Below the pieces are notes generated by a model. It searched no databases, was not told where the DNA came from, and was given only the letters and a program-made list of their open reading frames with translations. A stretch of DNA of 64,000 bases from Campylobacteraceae bacterium (GTDB lineage Bacteria; Campylobacterota; Campylobacteria; Campylobacterales; Arcobacteraceae), in contig JABSOM010000001.1 of the NCBI GenBank assembly GCA_013215945.1, positions 124,001 to 188,000 on the forward strand. The letters are read 5' to 3'. Every line of letters starts with the position of its first letter. Positions within the stretch are counted from its first letter, which is position 1. The position numbers and the translations under genes were made by a program. Shown here piece after piece: positions 9,364-18,538 of the stretch.

Positions 9364-9648
9364 ATGATAATTACAAGACAAATTATATTTTTGGCAAAAA
9401 GAGACTGTATAGAAGAGCTAAAAGCATTACTTAAAGCAACAGTAAAACCTTCAAAAGAAGAAGATGGATGTTTAATGTATGATGTTTTTCAAACAAAAAA
9501 CAATCCTGTTGAATTTATTCAAATTGATTCATGGGAAAATAAAGAAGCATTAGATAAACACTACGAGTCTGAGCACTATTCTTTTTTTATAAATAATTTC
9601 AAACAATACAACGCTCATGTTGAACCTTTTGAATTAGAAGTTTTATAA
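9364..9648 (+). CDS. Antibiotic biosynthesis monooxygenase (ABM) family protein
   Basis: This small protein (94 residues from the ATG at 9364) has the ABM ferredoxin-like fold signature: a strand, a helix ending in KPSKEEDGCLMYDVF, a strand FIQIDSW, then ENKEALDKHYESEHY. Family members include quinol monooxygenases such as YgiN and heme-degrading enzymes, so the substrate is open. An upstream in-frame GTG at 9355 would add three residues, but the AAGTGAG before 9364 fits a ribosome binding site better. It lies just outside the defence-island repeat. Confidence 0.8.
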   Translation: MIITRQIIFLAKRDCIEELKALLKATVKPSKEEDGCLMYDVFQTKNNPVEFIQIDSWENKEALDKHYESEHYSFFINNFKQYNAHVEPFELEVL

Positions 9649-9689
9649 TAAAAACTTTTAATACAGTAAAATATCCCTAAGGAACAAAC

Positions 9690-9917
9690 ATGAATAATAA
9701 AACAAAAAAAATATTAGAATTTATCTTAACTCTGCCAATTGTACTGCTTTTTGCAGTTGCTTATGCCACCCTAACGGCTGCTTTTATAAGCCTGTTTATT
9801 CAGTTTTTCTTCGATTTTACCATTCCTTTTATAACTACTATCTTTATACTTTCTATTCTATGGTTTATCAGCTTGATAATCATCAAGTACTTTCACAACA
9901 AAAATAAGTATTATTAA
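9690..9917 (+). CDS. Small two-helix membrane protein
   Basis: The 75-residue protein has two hydrophobic segments (about 10-37 and 42-66) and a basic C-terminal tail. AAGGA is well placed before the ATG. I do not recognise the family. It lies 41 bases downstream of the ABM gene and may be co-transcribed with it. Confidence 0.6.
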   Translation: MNNKTKKILEFILTLPIVLLFAVAYATLTAAFISLFIQFFFDFTIPFITTIFILSILWFISLIIIKYFHNKNKYY

Positions 9918-10001
9918 AATAAAATTTAAACAATCATAGCTATATGAAATAATTTTTGATTAGAATAAGCTACAATACGAGAAAAATATTACAGGAAAAA
10001 A

Positions 10002-10850
10002 ATGAATAATAATATATTAAAAAAAGAACTGGGAAACTATGCATTTATTATCACAGGATGTATCTTTTTAGCTTTAGGCGTAGTCTGGTTTTTTGTTCCG
10101 AATGATTTATTAACAGGAGGAACAGCTGGTTTATCTCTTTTATTACATTATGTAAGTCCGTATTCAATTGGTACATTAATGATTGCTGTTAATCTTCCTC
10201 TTTTACTTATAGGATATAAGTATTTAGGAAAAATGTTTGCTTTTAGAACTATTGTTACTATTGTTTTAATATCCATTTTTATTGATCTTTTTGTAGAAGT
10301 ATTAGAACTTGAAGCAGTCATTTTAGACAAATCCCTTGCAAGTATTTTTGGAGGCGCTTTTATTGGTTTGGGGTTGGCTTTAGTCATTAAAGGAAACTCT
10401 TCTGCTGGGGGTTCTACTATTATTGCAAAAATTGTTTCTTCTAAGAGTGAGATCAAACCTTCTACGGTAATATTATGTATCGATTTTATTATTATTACTT
10501 CTGCTTTGTTTATATTTGAGGATAAAACAAGTATTTTATGGAGTATTATCAGTATTTATGTCACAACAAAAGTTATTGATTTTATTTTAACGGGAAGTCT
10601 TAATAAAAAAGTAGTACATCTGGTAACCAATAAAGTTGATTTGTTTACAAAACTAATTAAAGAAGAATTAGGGCCTGAAGGAACAGTAATTTCGGGTCAA
10701 GGTTTTTCAAATAATGAAGAAAAAAAGATTATTCTTCTTGTAGTAGAAGTAACAAAATTACAAAGCTTGAGAGAAATGATTATTGAACATGATAAAGATG
10801 CTTTTATGATTATTTCAGAAGCAAATGAAATGTTAGGACGAGGACATTAA
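10002..10850 (+). CDS. YitT family membrane protein
   Basis: The 282-residue protein has about five or six hydrophobic segments in its first 200 residues (DUF161/YitT_membrane). A soluble DUF2179 domain (about 218-275) follows, with a VISGQGFSNNEEKKIILLVV segment. Family members are inner-membrane proteins of uncertain, possibly transport, function. A TACAAT -10 box at 9971-9976 and AGGA before the ATG indicate its own promoter. A hairpin follows the gene directly. Confidence 0.85.
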   Translation: MNNNILKKELGNYAFIITGCIFLALGVVWFFVPNDLLTGGTAGLSLLLHYVSPYSIGTLMIAVNLPLLLIGYKYLGKMFAFRTIVTIVLISIFIDLFVEVLELEAVILDKSLASIFGGAFIGLGLALVIKGNSSAGGSTIIAKIVSSKSEIKPSTVILCIDFIIITSALFIFEDKTSILWSIISIYVTTKVIDFILTGSLNKKVVHLVTNKVDLFTKLIKEELGPEGTVISGQGFSNNEEKKIILLVVEVTKLQSLREMIIEHDKDAFMIISEANEMLGRGH

Positions 10851-10885
10851 TAAAAGAAGGATTCAATCCTTTCTTTTATCAATAC
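10850..10885 (+). terminator. Terminator-like hairpin after the YitT gene
   Basis: ATAAAAGAAGGATT pairs with AATCCTTTCTTTTAT with a single bulged T, starting at the YitT stop codon. No long T-tract follows, but the U-rich 3' arm could substitute. Confidence 0.55.
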
Positions 10886-10898
10886 TAAATTTAATTTT

Positions 10899-10947
10899 TA
10901 ATCCAATATTCTCTCTTTAAACATAAGTTCTATTCTCTTCTTTTTTT
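10899..10947. repeat. 49 bp direct repeat, left copy (overlaps araC-type gene 3' end)
   Basis: Identical to 17591-17639 except for one base. The core is ATATTCTCTCTTTAAACATA followed by AGTTCTATTCTCTTC. The left copy includes the last codons of the AraC-family gene. On the minus strand it also encodes a short ATG-led peptide of eight residues. Confidence 0.8.
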
Positions 10948-11859
10948 TAAGGGATTATTTTCTTTTACATTTATTTTTATTTTTTGATTCATAAATAAAC
11001 TCCTGTATTCAGAAGGAGAGACAGTAAAGAACTCTTTAAAATTCTTTGAAAGTAAACTATGATCTGCTATGCCACACTGAATACAAACATCATTAATATT
11101 ACTTTCTTTACATTTGAGAAGTTTAGTTTTAAAACGATTCATAATTATTGCATTTTTATACTCTTTTGGAGAAATACCAACTTCACTTCTAAAAATATTA
11201 CGTAATGTTCTATCTGTAATTTTGAATTTCTCTGCAATCTCAGGTATATACAAATCACTTTTTAAATTTCTCTTCATGAATGTGGATATTTCATTATACT
11301 GCAGGCTATAAGTATTTTTTTTATTTTTTATTTCTGTTTCTGATATTATTCCTTCAATACAATCTAATATATTTTCAAGACAATAATCAAAGGTAGAAGG
11401 ATTAAAAGAACCTTGAAAAATATTTTCATTACAATAAGATTGTAATGCATTCATATGTTTACAATTATTTGACTTATATATACCAGATAACAAAGGTCCA
11501 AGTCTTTTTTCTATTATTAATTTAGGGATATTAATTGACATCACTTCATATTCGCCATAAGAGATTCGTTCAAACTCTTTGTTTGGTGCAACTATAACCA
11601 ATGTTTCTTTGTCAATTTCTATTCCATTATTTTGTTGTTTATGAAAAGAATTAACAAAAAAGAAAGTATAGTAATTTGGTACTACTGCAAATATCTTAGA
11701 AGAAAGAGTAGATTTAACATATTGTATTATTATTTCATTATTTGAAACAGATATTAATTCGTTCAAGAATACACCTTTTTTTAATTGCATATACTTAATG
11801 TCGATTTTTTTAATATGTTCTAAATATTCTTCAATATTGTTACATGTATGTTTAATCAT
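10930..11859 (-). CDS. AraC-family transcriptional regulator
   Basis: The 309-residue protein carries two helix-turn-helix motifs at the C-terminus (about 190-295). The first contains LYIPEIAEKFKITDRTLRNI and the second NDVCIQCGIADHSLLSKNFK, ending in the family hallmark FFTVSPSEYR. The N-terminal half has no recognisable cupin signature and probably senses an unknown ligand. It is divergent from the double-NIT chemoreceptor, separated by about 300 AT-rich bases in which I see no other gene. It may regulate that gene or itself. Its 3' end lies in the 49 bp direct repeat. Confidence 0.88.
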   Translation of the reverse strand: MIKHTCNNIEEYLEHIKKIDIKYMQLKKGVFLNELISVSNNEIIIQYVKSTLSSKIFAVVPNYYTFFFVNSFHKQQNNGIEIDKETLVIVAPNKEFERISYGEYEVMSINIPKLIIEKRLGPLLSGIYKSNNCKHMNALQSYCNENIFQGSFNPSTFDYCLENILDCIEGIISETEIKNKKNTYSLQYNEISTFMKRNLKSDLYIPEIAEKFKITDRTLRNIFRSEVGISPKEYKNAIIMNRFKTKLLKCKESNINDVCIQCGIADHSLLSKNFKEFFTVSPSEYRSLFMNQKIKINVKENNPLKKRRE

Positions 11860-12160
11860 CTTTAATCATGTTTTTCCTTACTACAATAAATAGTTAAAAA
11901 TCTTAAGAATAACTATTCATAATCCCAATTTATTTTAAAAAAAATTCTTATATTATTTTATTAATAAATTATTTTTATTAAAAATAAAGAACAGTATACG
12001 ATTATATCACTGTTTTAAACTCTATATTTAAAAGAATTATATAATTTTCCGTTTTTTTATAGCTATTGTTTTTTTATATATGTAATATTTATACATAAGT
12101 TAGTTATTAATGATTAGTATTATCTCATATGTAATTAATTGAATTTAATAGGGGCTTAAA

Positions 12161-15100
12161 ATGAATAACTTTTCTATAAAAAATAAATTAATATTTCTTC
12201 TGATTTTACCAATAGTGGGTTTAATATTTTTAGCCAGTAATATCAGTTATGACAGATACAATGCGTATAAACAATACAATGGACTTTTTAATGGCATTCA
12301 ATTAGCTAGCAAAATTACTTCTCTTGTTCATGAACTACAAAAAGAAAGAGGTATGACAGCTGGATTTATTGGAAGTGAAGGCATTACGTTTAAAAAGCAA
12401 CTACCAATACAAAGAGAGCTTACAGATTCTAAAAAAGAAGCGTTTTATACTTATTTAGAAACACTAGATAAAAAATTATTAAACAATGCTTTTGGCAAAC
12501 AAGTAAAAAAGTCTATTACCTTATTAAAAAACTTATCAGAAAAAAGATCACAAGTATCATCGCTCAGTATTAATTCCAATAATGCCCTTAAATATTATAC
12601 AAATATGAACAATGCATTTTTAAAAACAATCGTATATCTGGGTAAATTTTCTAATAATGCATCGTTTTCACAGCAAATCAGTGCTTATTCGCACTTTTTA
12701 TATGCTAAAGAAAAAACAGGAATCGAACGGGCACTGGCAACTTCAACATTTAAAAATGATAAATATTTTCCAGGTGTTAGAACTAAATTGAACAGTCTAA
12801 TTGCCCAACAAAATACCTACTTAGAACAATTTACTCAATTAGCAAATGAAGAAAATAAAACATTTTATATTAAAACTGTATCTGGAAAGAGTATAGAAGA
12901 AGTAAATAGAATGAGAGCCATTGCTTTAGAAGCAAAAGACAAGGGTGGCTTTGGTATTGATGCTTCTTATTGGTTTGATTCAATTAGTAAAAAGATAAAT
13001 AAATTGAAAGAAGTTGAGAACTATATAAGTTCAAATATTAAAGTAAATAATCAAGAACTACAAAATATAGTTATCATAGCCCAGTCATTATCTGCGTTGC
13101 TTCATGAAACACAAAAAGAAAGAGGGGCAACAGCAGCTTATCTTGGAAGTAAAGGAAATAAATTTAAAACAAAATTACCAATGCAAAGAGAAGCTACCAA
13201 TCAAAAAAGGTTTACACTTGAAAAACTGGTTAAAAATTTAAATAAAGACCTCTACCCTCTTTATATACAAAAAGATCTTAACGCTTCAATCTTAAAACTA
13301 AAAAATACTTTAGCCCTAAGAAATAACATTGACAAACTAAGTATCAGTACAGAAAAAGCAATTAGTTCATATACCTCAATGAACGCACAGTTTTTGCATA
13401 CTATTGCAAATATCGCGAAACTGCCTAAAAACTCAATTGAAGCAACCCAACTCATCTCTTTTTATAATTTTTTGATGAACAAAGAAAGAGCGGGAATTGA
13501 ACGAGCTGTTATGACAAATGTATTTTCTGTAAATAAATTTTCTGGAAACTTAAAAAATAGATTTTTAAATCTTGTTACAGAACAAAATACTTTTATTCAA
13601 TCATTTTTGGCCTCTGCTAATGAACAAACAAAAGATTTTTACAACAAAACCTTAAAAGGTAAAGATATTGATGAAGTAAATAGAATGAGAAAAATTGCAT
13701 TTGAGGCAAATACAATTGGTGGTTTTGGCATAGATTCTGATTATTGGTTTAAAATGATTAGTAATAAAATTAACTTACTTAAAAAAGTCGATGATTATTT
13801 GGCAAATAATCTCATCAAAAATTCCGAAGAATTATCAATAGAAGCTGAAAATGAAATGCTTTTTTATCTTGTTTTATCTTTTATTATTCTAATTGTTACA
13901 TTGATTTTTGCTCAACTAGTAGTCAATAATCTTTTATATGGAATACGTACACTAGAAGTAGGAGTCAATGACTTTTTTAGATTCTTAAATAAAGAAACAA
14001 AAGAGGTTGTTCTAATAGATTTAAAAAGAAAAGATCTTATTGGGAGTATGGCAGAAAAGATTAATGAAAATATTACAAATACAAAAGAGATTATTCTTGA
14101 TGATATGAAATTTATGGAAAAAGTAAAAGATATTGTGTCGCAAATTAAAGATGGTAATTTATCTAAACGGCTTAATTATCATCCAAAAAGTTCTAATTTA
14201 AAAGATTTAAAAACAGAAATAAATGAAATGTTAAATGTTATGAATAATACCATTGGATCAGATATTAACGAAATAACTGAGGTATTAAATAAGTATTCAA
14301 AGCTGGATTTTAGGACAAAAATCAATAATGCCCAAGGTAAAGTTGAAAATAACATTTTAGATGTTGGAAATATTATAACGAACATGCTAATTGAGAACAA
14401 AAAAAACGGGCTTACTATCAATGAATCAGCCAAAGTACTATTAGAAAATGTAAATATTTTAAATACATCCTCCAATGAAGCAGCTGCATCTCTTGAAGAA
14501 ACGGCAGCATCTTTAGAAGAAATAACCAGTAGCATTGTTCATAATACTGAAACTGTTATAAAAATGTCTTCTTATGCAAAAGAAGTTACAAGCTCTGTTA
14601 ATGCAGGCCAAGAGCTTGCAAAAGAGACAACACGTTCTATGGATGAGATAAATACTCAAGTATTAGCTATTAGTGAAGCTATTGCCGTTATTGATCAAAT
14701 TGCTTTTCAAACAAATATTCTTTCTCTTAATGCTGCTGTTGAAGCCGCAACTGCTGGAGAAGCAGGCAAAGGGTTTGCCGTTGTTGCACAAGAAGTACGA
14801 AACCTTGCTTCTCGTAGTGCAGAAGCAGCAAATGAAATAAAGGCCCTCGTAGAAAATGCGACTATTAAAGCAGACGGGGGTAAAAAAACTGCTGATAAAA
14901 TGATTCAAGGATACAGCTCTCTAAATAGTAATATATCTAGAACTATTGAACTAATAAATGATGTATCAACGGCTTCATTAGAGCAACAAAAAGGAATAGA
15001 ACAAATAAATGATGCTATTGGTTTACTTGACCAACAAACACAAAAAAATGCAGCAGTGGCTAATCAAACCAAAGAAATAGCAGATGAAACAATACATATT

Positions 15101-15352
15101 GCAAATAAAATTGTTCAAGATGCCAATGAAAAAGAATTTGAAGGAAAAGACAGTATTAAAGCAGAAAAAACCAATATAAGAACATTTGCACAAGAGATAT
15201 CAAAGATGCCAATTAAAAATAAAAAACATTCTAAAAGCGAAATACTCACGATTGATGAACAGAAAAATACAAACCATAAAGAAGTACAAACACTTAGTGC
15301 TAATAAAAAAAGCTATGAAAATGAAGAATTAAGTGAATGGGAAAGTTTCTAG
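12161..15352 (+). CDS. Methyl-accepting chemotaxis protein with two tandem NIT sensor domains
   Basis: The 1063-residue chemoreceptor has an N-terminal membrane helix (~10-30) and a long periplasmic region containing two copies of the nitrate/nitrite-sensing NIT domain. Paired motifs are [18 protein letters not shown] (near 61) with [18 protein letters not shown], and [12 protein letters not shown] with [13 protein letters not shown] membrane helix follows (~567-590), then a HAMP-like region and a cytoplasmic signalling hairpin with the conserved tip ([20 protein letters not shown]). It ends in EWESF, which fits the aromatic CheR/CheB-docking pentapeptide. NIT domains in known proteins sense nitrate or nitrite, so nitrate taxis is likely. 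AGGGG precedes the ATG. Confidence 0.92.
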   Translation: MNNFSIKNKLIFLLILPIVGLIFLASNISYDRYNAYKQYNGLFNGIQLASKITSLVHELQKERGMTAGFIGSEGITFKKQLPIQRELTDSKKEAFYTYLETLDKKLLNNAFGKQVKKSITLLKNLSEKRSQVSSLSINSNNALKYYTNMNNAFLKTIVYLGKFSNNASFSQQISAYSHFLYAKEKTGIERALATSTFKNDKYFPGVRTKLNSLIAQQNTYLEQFTQLANEENKTFYIKTVSGKSIEEVNRMRAIALEAKDKGGFGIDASYWFDSISKKINKLKEVENYISSNIKVNNQELQNIVIIAQSLSALLHETQKERGATAAYLGSKGNKFKTKLPMQREATNQKRFTLEKLVKNLNKDLYPLYIQKDLNASILKLKNTLALRNNIDKLSISTEKAISSYTSMNAQFLHTIANIAKLPKNSIEATQLISFYNFLMNKERAGIERAVMTNVFSVNKFSGNLKNRFLNLVTEQNTFIQSFLASANEQTKDFYNKTLKGKDIDEVNRMRKIAFEANTIGGFGIDSDYWFKMISNKINLLKKVDDYLANNLIKNSEELSIEAENEMLFYLVLSFIILIVTLIFAQLVVNNLLYGIRTLEVGVNDFFRFLNKETKEVVLIDLKRKDLIGSMAEKINENITNTKEIILDDMKFMEKVKDIVSQIKDGNLSKRLNYHPKSSNLKDLKTEINEMLNVMNNTIGSDINEITEVLNKYSKLDFRTKINNAQGKVENNILDVGNIITNMLIENKKNGLTINESAKVLLENVNILNTSSNEAAASLEETAASLEEITSSIVHNTETVIKMSSYAKEVTSSVNAGQELAKETTRSMDEINTQVLAISEAIAVIDQIAFQTNILSLNAAVEAATAGEAGKGFAVVAQEVRNLASRSAEAANEIKALVENATIKADGGKKTADKMIQGYSSLNSNISRTIELINDVSTASLEQQKGIEQINDAIGLLDQQTQKNAAVANQTKEIADETIHIANKIVQDANEKEFEGKDSIKAEKTNIRTFAQEISKMPIKNKKHSKSEILTIDEQKNTNHKEVQTLSANKKSYENEELSEWESF

Positions 15353-15401
15353 TCTTTTTTATTCATGTTAGTAGTTTATTATGTAAAGAGGAAACCCAAT
15401 A

Positions 15402-17489
15402 ATGTCATATGACAGTAATTTTATTTTAGAAAATGTTATCAATTTCGAGATTTTATTTGAAGATGCCTATAATCCCATACTTGTAATTCAAGATGACTAT
15501 TTTGTTGATTGTAATAAAGCTGCTTTGAAAATGTTAGATATGGCTAATAAAAAAGACCTTTTTCACATTCATCCTTCTCAAATCTCGCCAGAGTATCAAC
15601 CCTGTGGCATGACATCTAAGGAGAAAGCAAACCAAATAATACATAAGTGTTATAAAGATGGACACAGTCGTTTTGAATGGTTACATCAAACACTTCAAGG
15701 TAAAAAGTTTTGGACCGAAGTCTCATTAAAAACAATTAATATTAAAGAAGAGAAACTACTGTATGTAACATTTAGAGAGATTAGTAAAAAGAAAGAAAAA
15801 CAAAAAGAACTAGAAACATATAATCAAGAATTAATAAAAAATAATAAGAATTTAAAAAAAATTCAAACTCAATTAGATAAAACAAATAAAAAAAGTACTG
15901 ATTTATTAAAAACACTTACTTTGCTTGATAGATATAAAAAAGCACTTGATGAAACATCCATAGTAACAAAAACAGATTTAGAAGGAAATCTCACTTATGT
16001 AAATGATAAGTTTTGTACTACATCTGGCTATACAAGAGAAGAGTTACTTGGTAAAAAACACAATATTGTAAGACATCCCGATAATAAGAAAGATTTTTTT
16101 GCCCATCTATGGACTACAATAAAAAATAAAAAAACATTTAAGGGCATAATTAAAAATACTAAAAAGGATGGAAGTACTTATTATGTTGATTCTACAATTA
16201 TGCCTATTTTGGACAATAATGATAATATCATTGAATATATTGGAATTCGAAATGATGTTACTTCTTTATATGAAAAAGATAAAATTATATACGAACAATT
16301 TATTGATGATTTAACTCGCTTGCCAAATAGGCAAAAACTTATTAAAGATATAAACAAAAATATTTTTCCTAAAATGGCAATAATTAATATTGATAGTTTT
16401 AAAGATATAAACGAGTCCTATGGTTTAGACATTGGAGATGAAGTTTTGAAAAATTTTTCAAGAGAACTTCTTTTATTTAAAAGTATAAATTTAAACATAT
16501 ACAGAATTGGAGCTGATGAATTTGCTCTTTTAAGTCATGGTAATTATTCTTTTAAAGAACTGCATAAAACATGCATCAATTTTTTAAAACATATTCATCA
16601 CAGTAAATTTATTATTGATAATAATGTATTTAATTTATCTTGTAGTATTGGCATCTCAGACCATAATAAAAAACTATTCACTCATAGTGAAATGGCACTG
16701 TCTTATGCAAAAAAAAATGATGTAGAGTTATTCATCTTTGATAAAGAAATTGATGATTTTAAAAATCTAAAAAAGAATATAGAATTAACACAAGAAATTA
16801 AATATGCTATAAACAATGATAATATATTGCTTTATGGGCAAAAAATCATTAACAATATTACGCAAGAAGTAAAATACGAAACACTTATGAGAATGAAACA
16901 AAAAGACGGTAGAATTCTTTCTCCTTTTGATTTTTTAAAACAAGCAAAAAAAGCAAAACTTTACCCAATGATGACAAAAATTATGATTAATAAAGCCTGT
17001 GAATATTTTAAAGATAAAACAAGTAAGTTCTCCATTAATTTAACACTACAAGACATAACAAATAAAGATACCATTGAATTTTTAATAAATAAATTAAAAC
17101 AAACAAATACCTCAAATAGAGTTTTAATAGAAATTGTTGAATCAGAAGGAATTGAAAACTTTGAAGAAGTCTCAAGATTTATTAACAAAGTGAAAAAAAT
17201 AGGATGTAAAGTAGCGATTGACGATTTTGGCACTGGTTATTCTAACTTTGAATACATTACTAGACTAAATATTGATATTCTAAAAATAGATGGTTCCTTA
17301 ATTAAAAATATTCATAAAAACAAAAAATTACTCATTACAGTTCGTAGTATTGTAAGTTTTGCAAAAGCATTAAATATAGACGTTGTTGCAGAATTTGTTC
17401 ACTGTCAAGAAGTGTATCAAATCATTAAAGAGATTGGTATTACATATTCACAAGGTTACTTATTTCATAAACCAGAAGCATTAAACTAA
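15402..17489 (+). CDS. PAS-PAS-GGDEF-EAL protein (cyclic di-GMP turnover)
   Basis: The 695-residue soluble protein has a PAS domain (~18-125), a coiled coil, a second PAS (~180-285, with FCTTSGYTREELLGKKHNIV), a GGDEF domain (~300-440) and an EAL domain (~455-690). The GGDEF signature reads GADEF, a one-residue departure, so diguanylate cyclase activity is uncertain. The EAL side keeps ETLMR, SINLT, EIVES, DDFGTGYSN, KIDGS and QGYLFHKP, consistent with an active c-di-GMP phosphodiesterase. It begins 49 bases after the double-NIT receptor, so the two probably act on linked motility behaviour. Confidence 0.9.
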   Translation: MSYDSNFILENVINFEILFEDAYNPILVIQDDYFVDCNKAALKMLDMANKKDLFHIHPSQISPEYQPCGMTSKEKANQIIHKCYKDGHSRFEWLHQTLQGKKFWTEVSLKTINIKEEKLLYVTFREISKKKEKQKELETYNQELIKNNKNLKKIQTQLDKTNKKSTDLLKTLTLLDRYKKALDETSIVTKTDLEGNLTYVNDKFCTTSGYTREELLGKKHNIVRHPDNKKDFFAHLWTTIKNKKTFKGIIKNTKKDGSTYYVDSTIMPILDNNDNIIEYIGIRNDVTSLYEKDKIIYEQFIDDLTRLPNRQKLIKDINKNIFPKMAIINIDSFKDINESYGLDIGDEVLKNFSRELLLFKSINLNIYRIGADEFALLSHGNYSFKELHKTCINFLKHIHHSKFIIDNNVFNLSCSIGISDHNKKLFTHSEMALSYAKKNDVELFIFDKEIDDFKNLKKNIELTQEIKYAINNDNILLYGQKIINNITQEVKYETLMRMKQKDGRILSPFDFLKQAKKAKLYPMMTKIMINKACEYFKDKTSKFSINLTLQDITNKDTIEFLINKLKQTNTSNRVLIEIVESEGIENFEEVSRFINKVKKIGCKVAIDDFGTGYSNFEYITRLNIDILKIDGSLIKNIHKNKKLLITVRSIVSFAKALNIDVVAEFVHCQEVYQIIKEIGITYSQGYLFHKPEALN

Positions 17490-17590
17490 GAAATAATTAT
17501 AATTTCATCTTAGAATTTAATTTAGAAAAAAACCTTGTTCTAGATGAGGGATTCTTCTATAAGCTCTTTTTTTAGATTCTGTGCATTGTT

Positions 17591-17639
17591 TAATCCCATA
17601 TTCTCTCTTTAAACATAAGTTCTATTCTCTTCTTTTTTT
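17591..17639. repeat. 49 bp direct repeat, right copy
   Basis: Second copy of the sequence at 10899-10947 with one mismatch. Here it is not attached to a coding region. The stretch 17490-18201 has no convincing intact gene. It holds this repeat, a decayed small reading frame at 17822-17953 and a weak 49-codon frame at 18002-18151. Confidence 0.8.
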
Positions 17640-17821
17640 CATAAAATACATCTTGCATTATTTTAACAAAACAATAAAACTATTCTAAAATCTAAGTTTG
17701 GACAAATATATAGTCTCAATTATTTTCTATACCTCAGCTTAAAATAAAAACTAAATTGATTATTTTATTCTTTTAATATATTTAAAACCTATAATTACGT
17801 GCAAACAATAAAGGATTATAT

Positions 17822-17953
17822 ATTAAAACAAAAGTATTAGTTATATTACTTTTTGTTTGTTCTAATTAGCGAGTAACAGATACAGGAAGAGAAACAATCA
17901 ATGGTTTTATATCATCATTGCTTGAGAAACCCCTGAACTTAGAAATTAAATAA
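17822..17953 (+). pseudogene. Decayed small lipoprotein-like gene
   Basis: An AAAGGA ribosome-binding-like site at about 17810-17815 precedes an ATT codon where ATG would be expected. The frame then reads KTKVLVILLFVCSN, which looks like a lipoprotein signal peptide, and hits TAG at 17867-17869. Beyond the stop it continues as RVTDTGRETINGFISSLLEK and ends at TAA 17951-17953. Loss of the start codon plus an in-frame stop suggests a broken gene. The family is not recognised, and chance cannot be excluded for so short a frame. Confidence 0.4.
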
Positions 17954-18001
17954 AAAGGTAGGTATCTTTCTTTTTTTCATTAGCATGTGTTTCTTTTCTA
18001 A

Positions 18002-18151
18002 ATGTCAGAGACACATGCTCTTACTTCAAAGAAGTACAGAGTTTTGTTTTTTCAAAATCCTTTCTGTTTTATATACTGCATTTATGCATCTTTGTCTAAA
18101 GAAGTTGTTCAAGATGATAAGCGAACTATCATCTCTCCTAAAAAAATCTAA
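18002..18151 (+). other. Possible small ORF or gene remnant (49 codons)
   Basis: The frame starts MSETHALTSKKYRV and ends with a charged stretch SKEVVQDDKRTIISPKKI that looks protein-like, after a cysteine- and aromatic-rich middle. There is no ribosome binding site before the ATG. It lies in the same eroded region as the broken lipoprotein-like frame and may be another remnant. Confidence 0.2.
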
Positions 18152-18201
18152 AAGGAATATTTTGCGATTTTCCTTTTTTAGACTTAGTTTTACTGTGTGT
18201 T

Positions 18202-18453
18202 TTAAAGAGAATTGTTTATTAATTGAAGTTTTTTTATGCGGCTTAGTTTTTTAATACAATATTCACGTTTGGAAGCAACACTTCTATTTTCTGCTTTTTC
18301 TTCATATAAGAGTTTTACAGGGCGTCTTGCTTTAGTATATTTGGCACCTTTATCTTTATAATTATGCTCATCCAAACGTTTAGAAATATCTTTTGTTATA
18401 CCTGTATATAGGGTTCCATCATTACACTCAAGAATATAAACAAAATACGACAT
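18202..18453 (-). CDS. GIY-YIG nuclease-domain protein (UPF0213/YhbQ-like)
   Basis: The 83-residue protein is a single GIY-YIG domain. It has YFVYILEC (the GIY strand), LYTGIT (the YIG strand), an Arg in DISKRLDEHN, and YEE-x-KREYCIKKL with the metal-binding Glu and the basic helix. Single-domain members are common in bacteria; some cut DNA, but most have no assigned role. AAGGAA lies before the ATG. It is isolated, next to the decayed region. Confidence 0.88.
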   Translation of the reverse strand: MSYFVYILECNDGTLYTGITKDISKRLDEHNYKDKGAKYTKARRPVKLLYEEKAENRSVASKREYCIKKLSRIKKLQLINNSL

Positions 18454-18538
18454 TATGTTCCTTCTATTTATTCTTATTATATCGAATCAAAGTTTTCCTT
18501 CTTTCTTTTAAGAGTATTCAAAAGAAGTGATTTTCCTA

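Noticed and set aside
17985-18254. 89-codon open frame on the plus strand
   Set aside because: Rich in Phe, Cys and Leu with no ribosome binding site, and its end runs antisense over the GIY-YIG gene. The alternative frame at 18002-18151 looks slightly more protein-like but is also weak.
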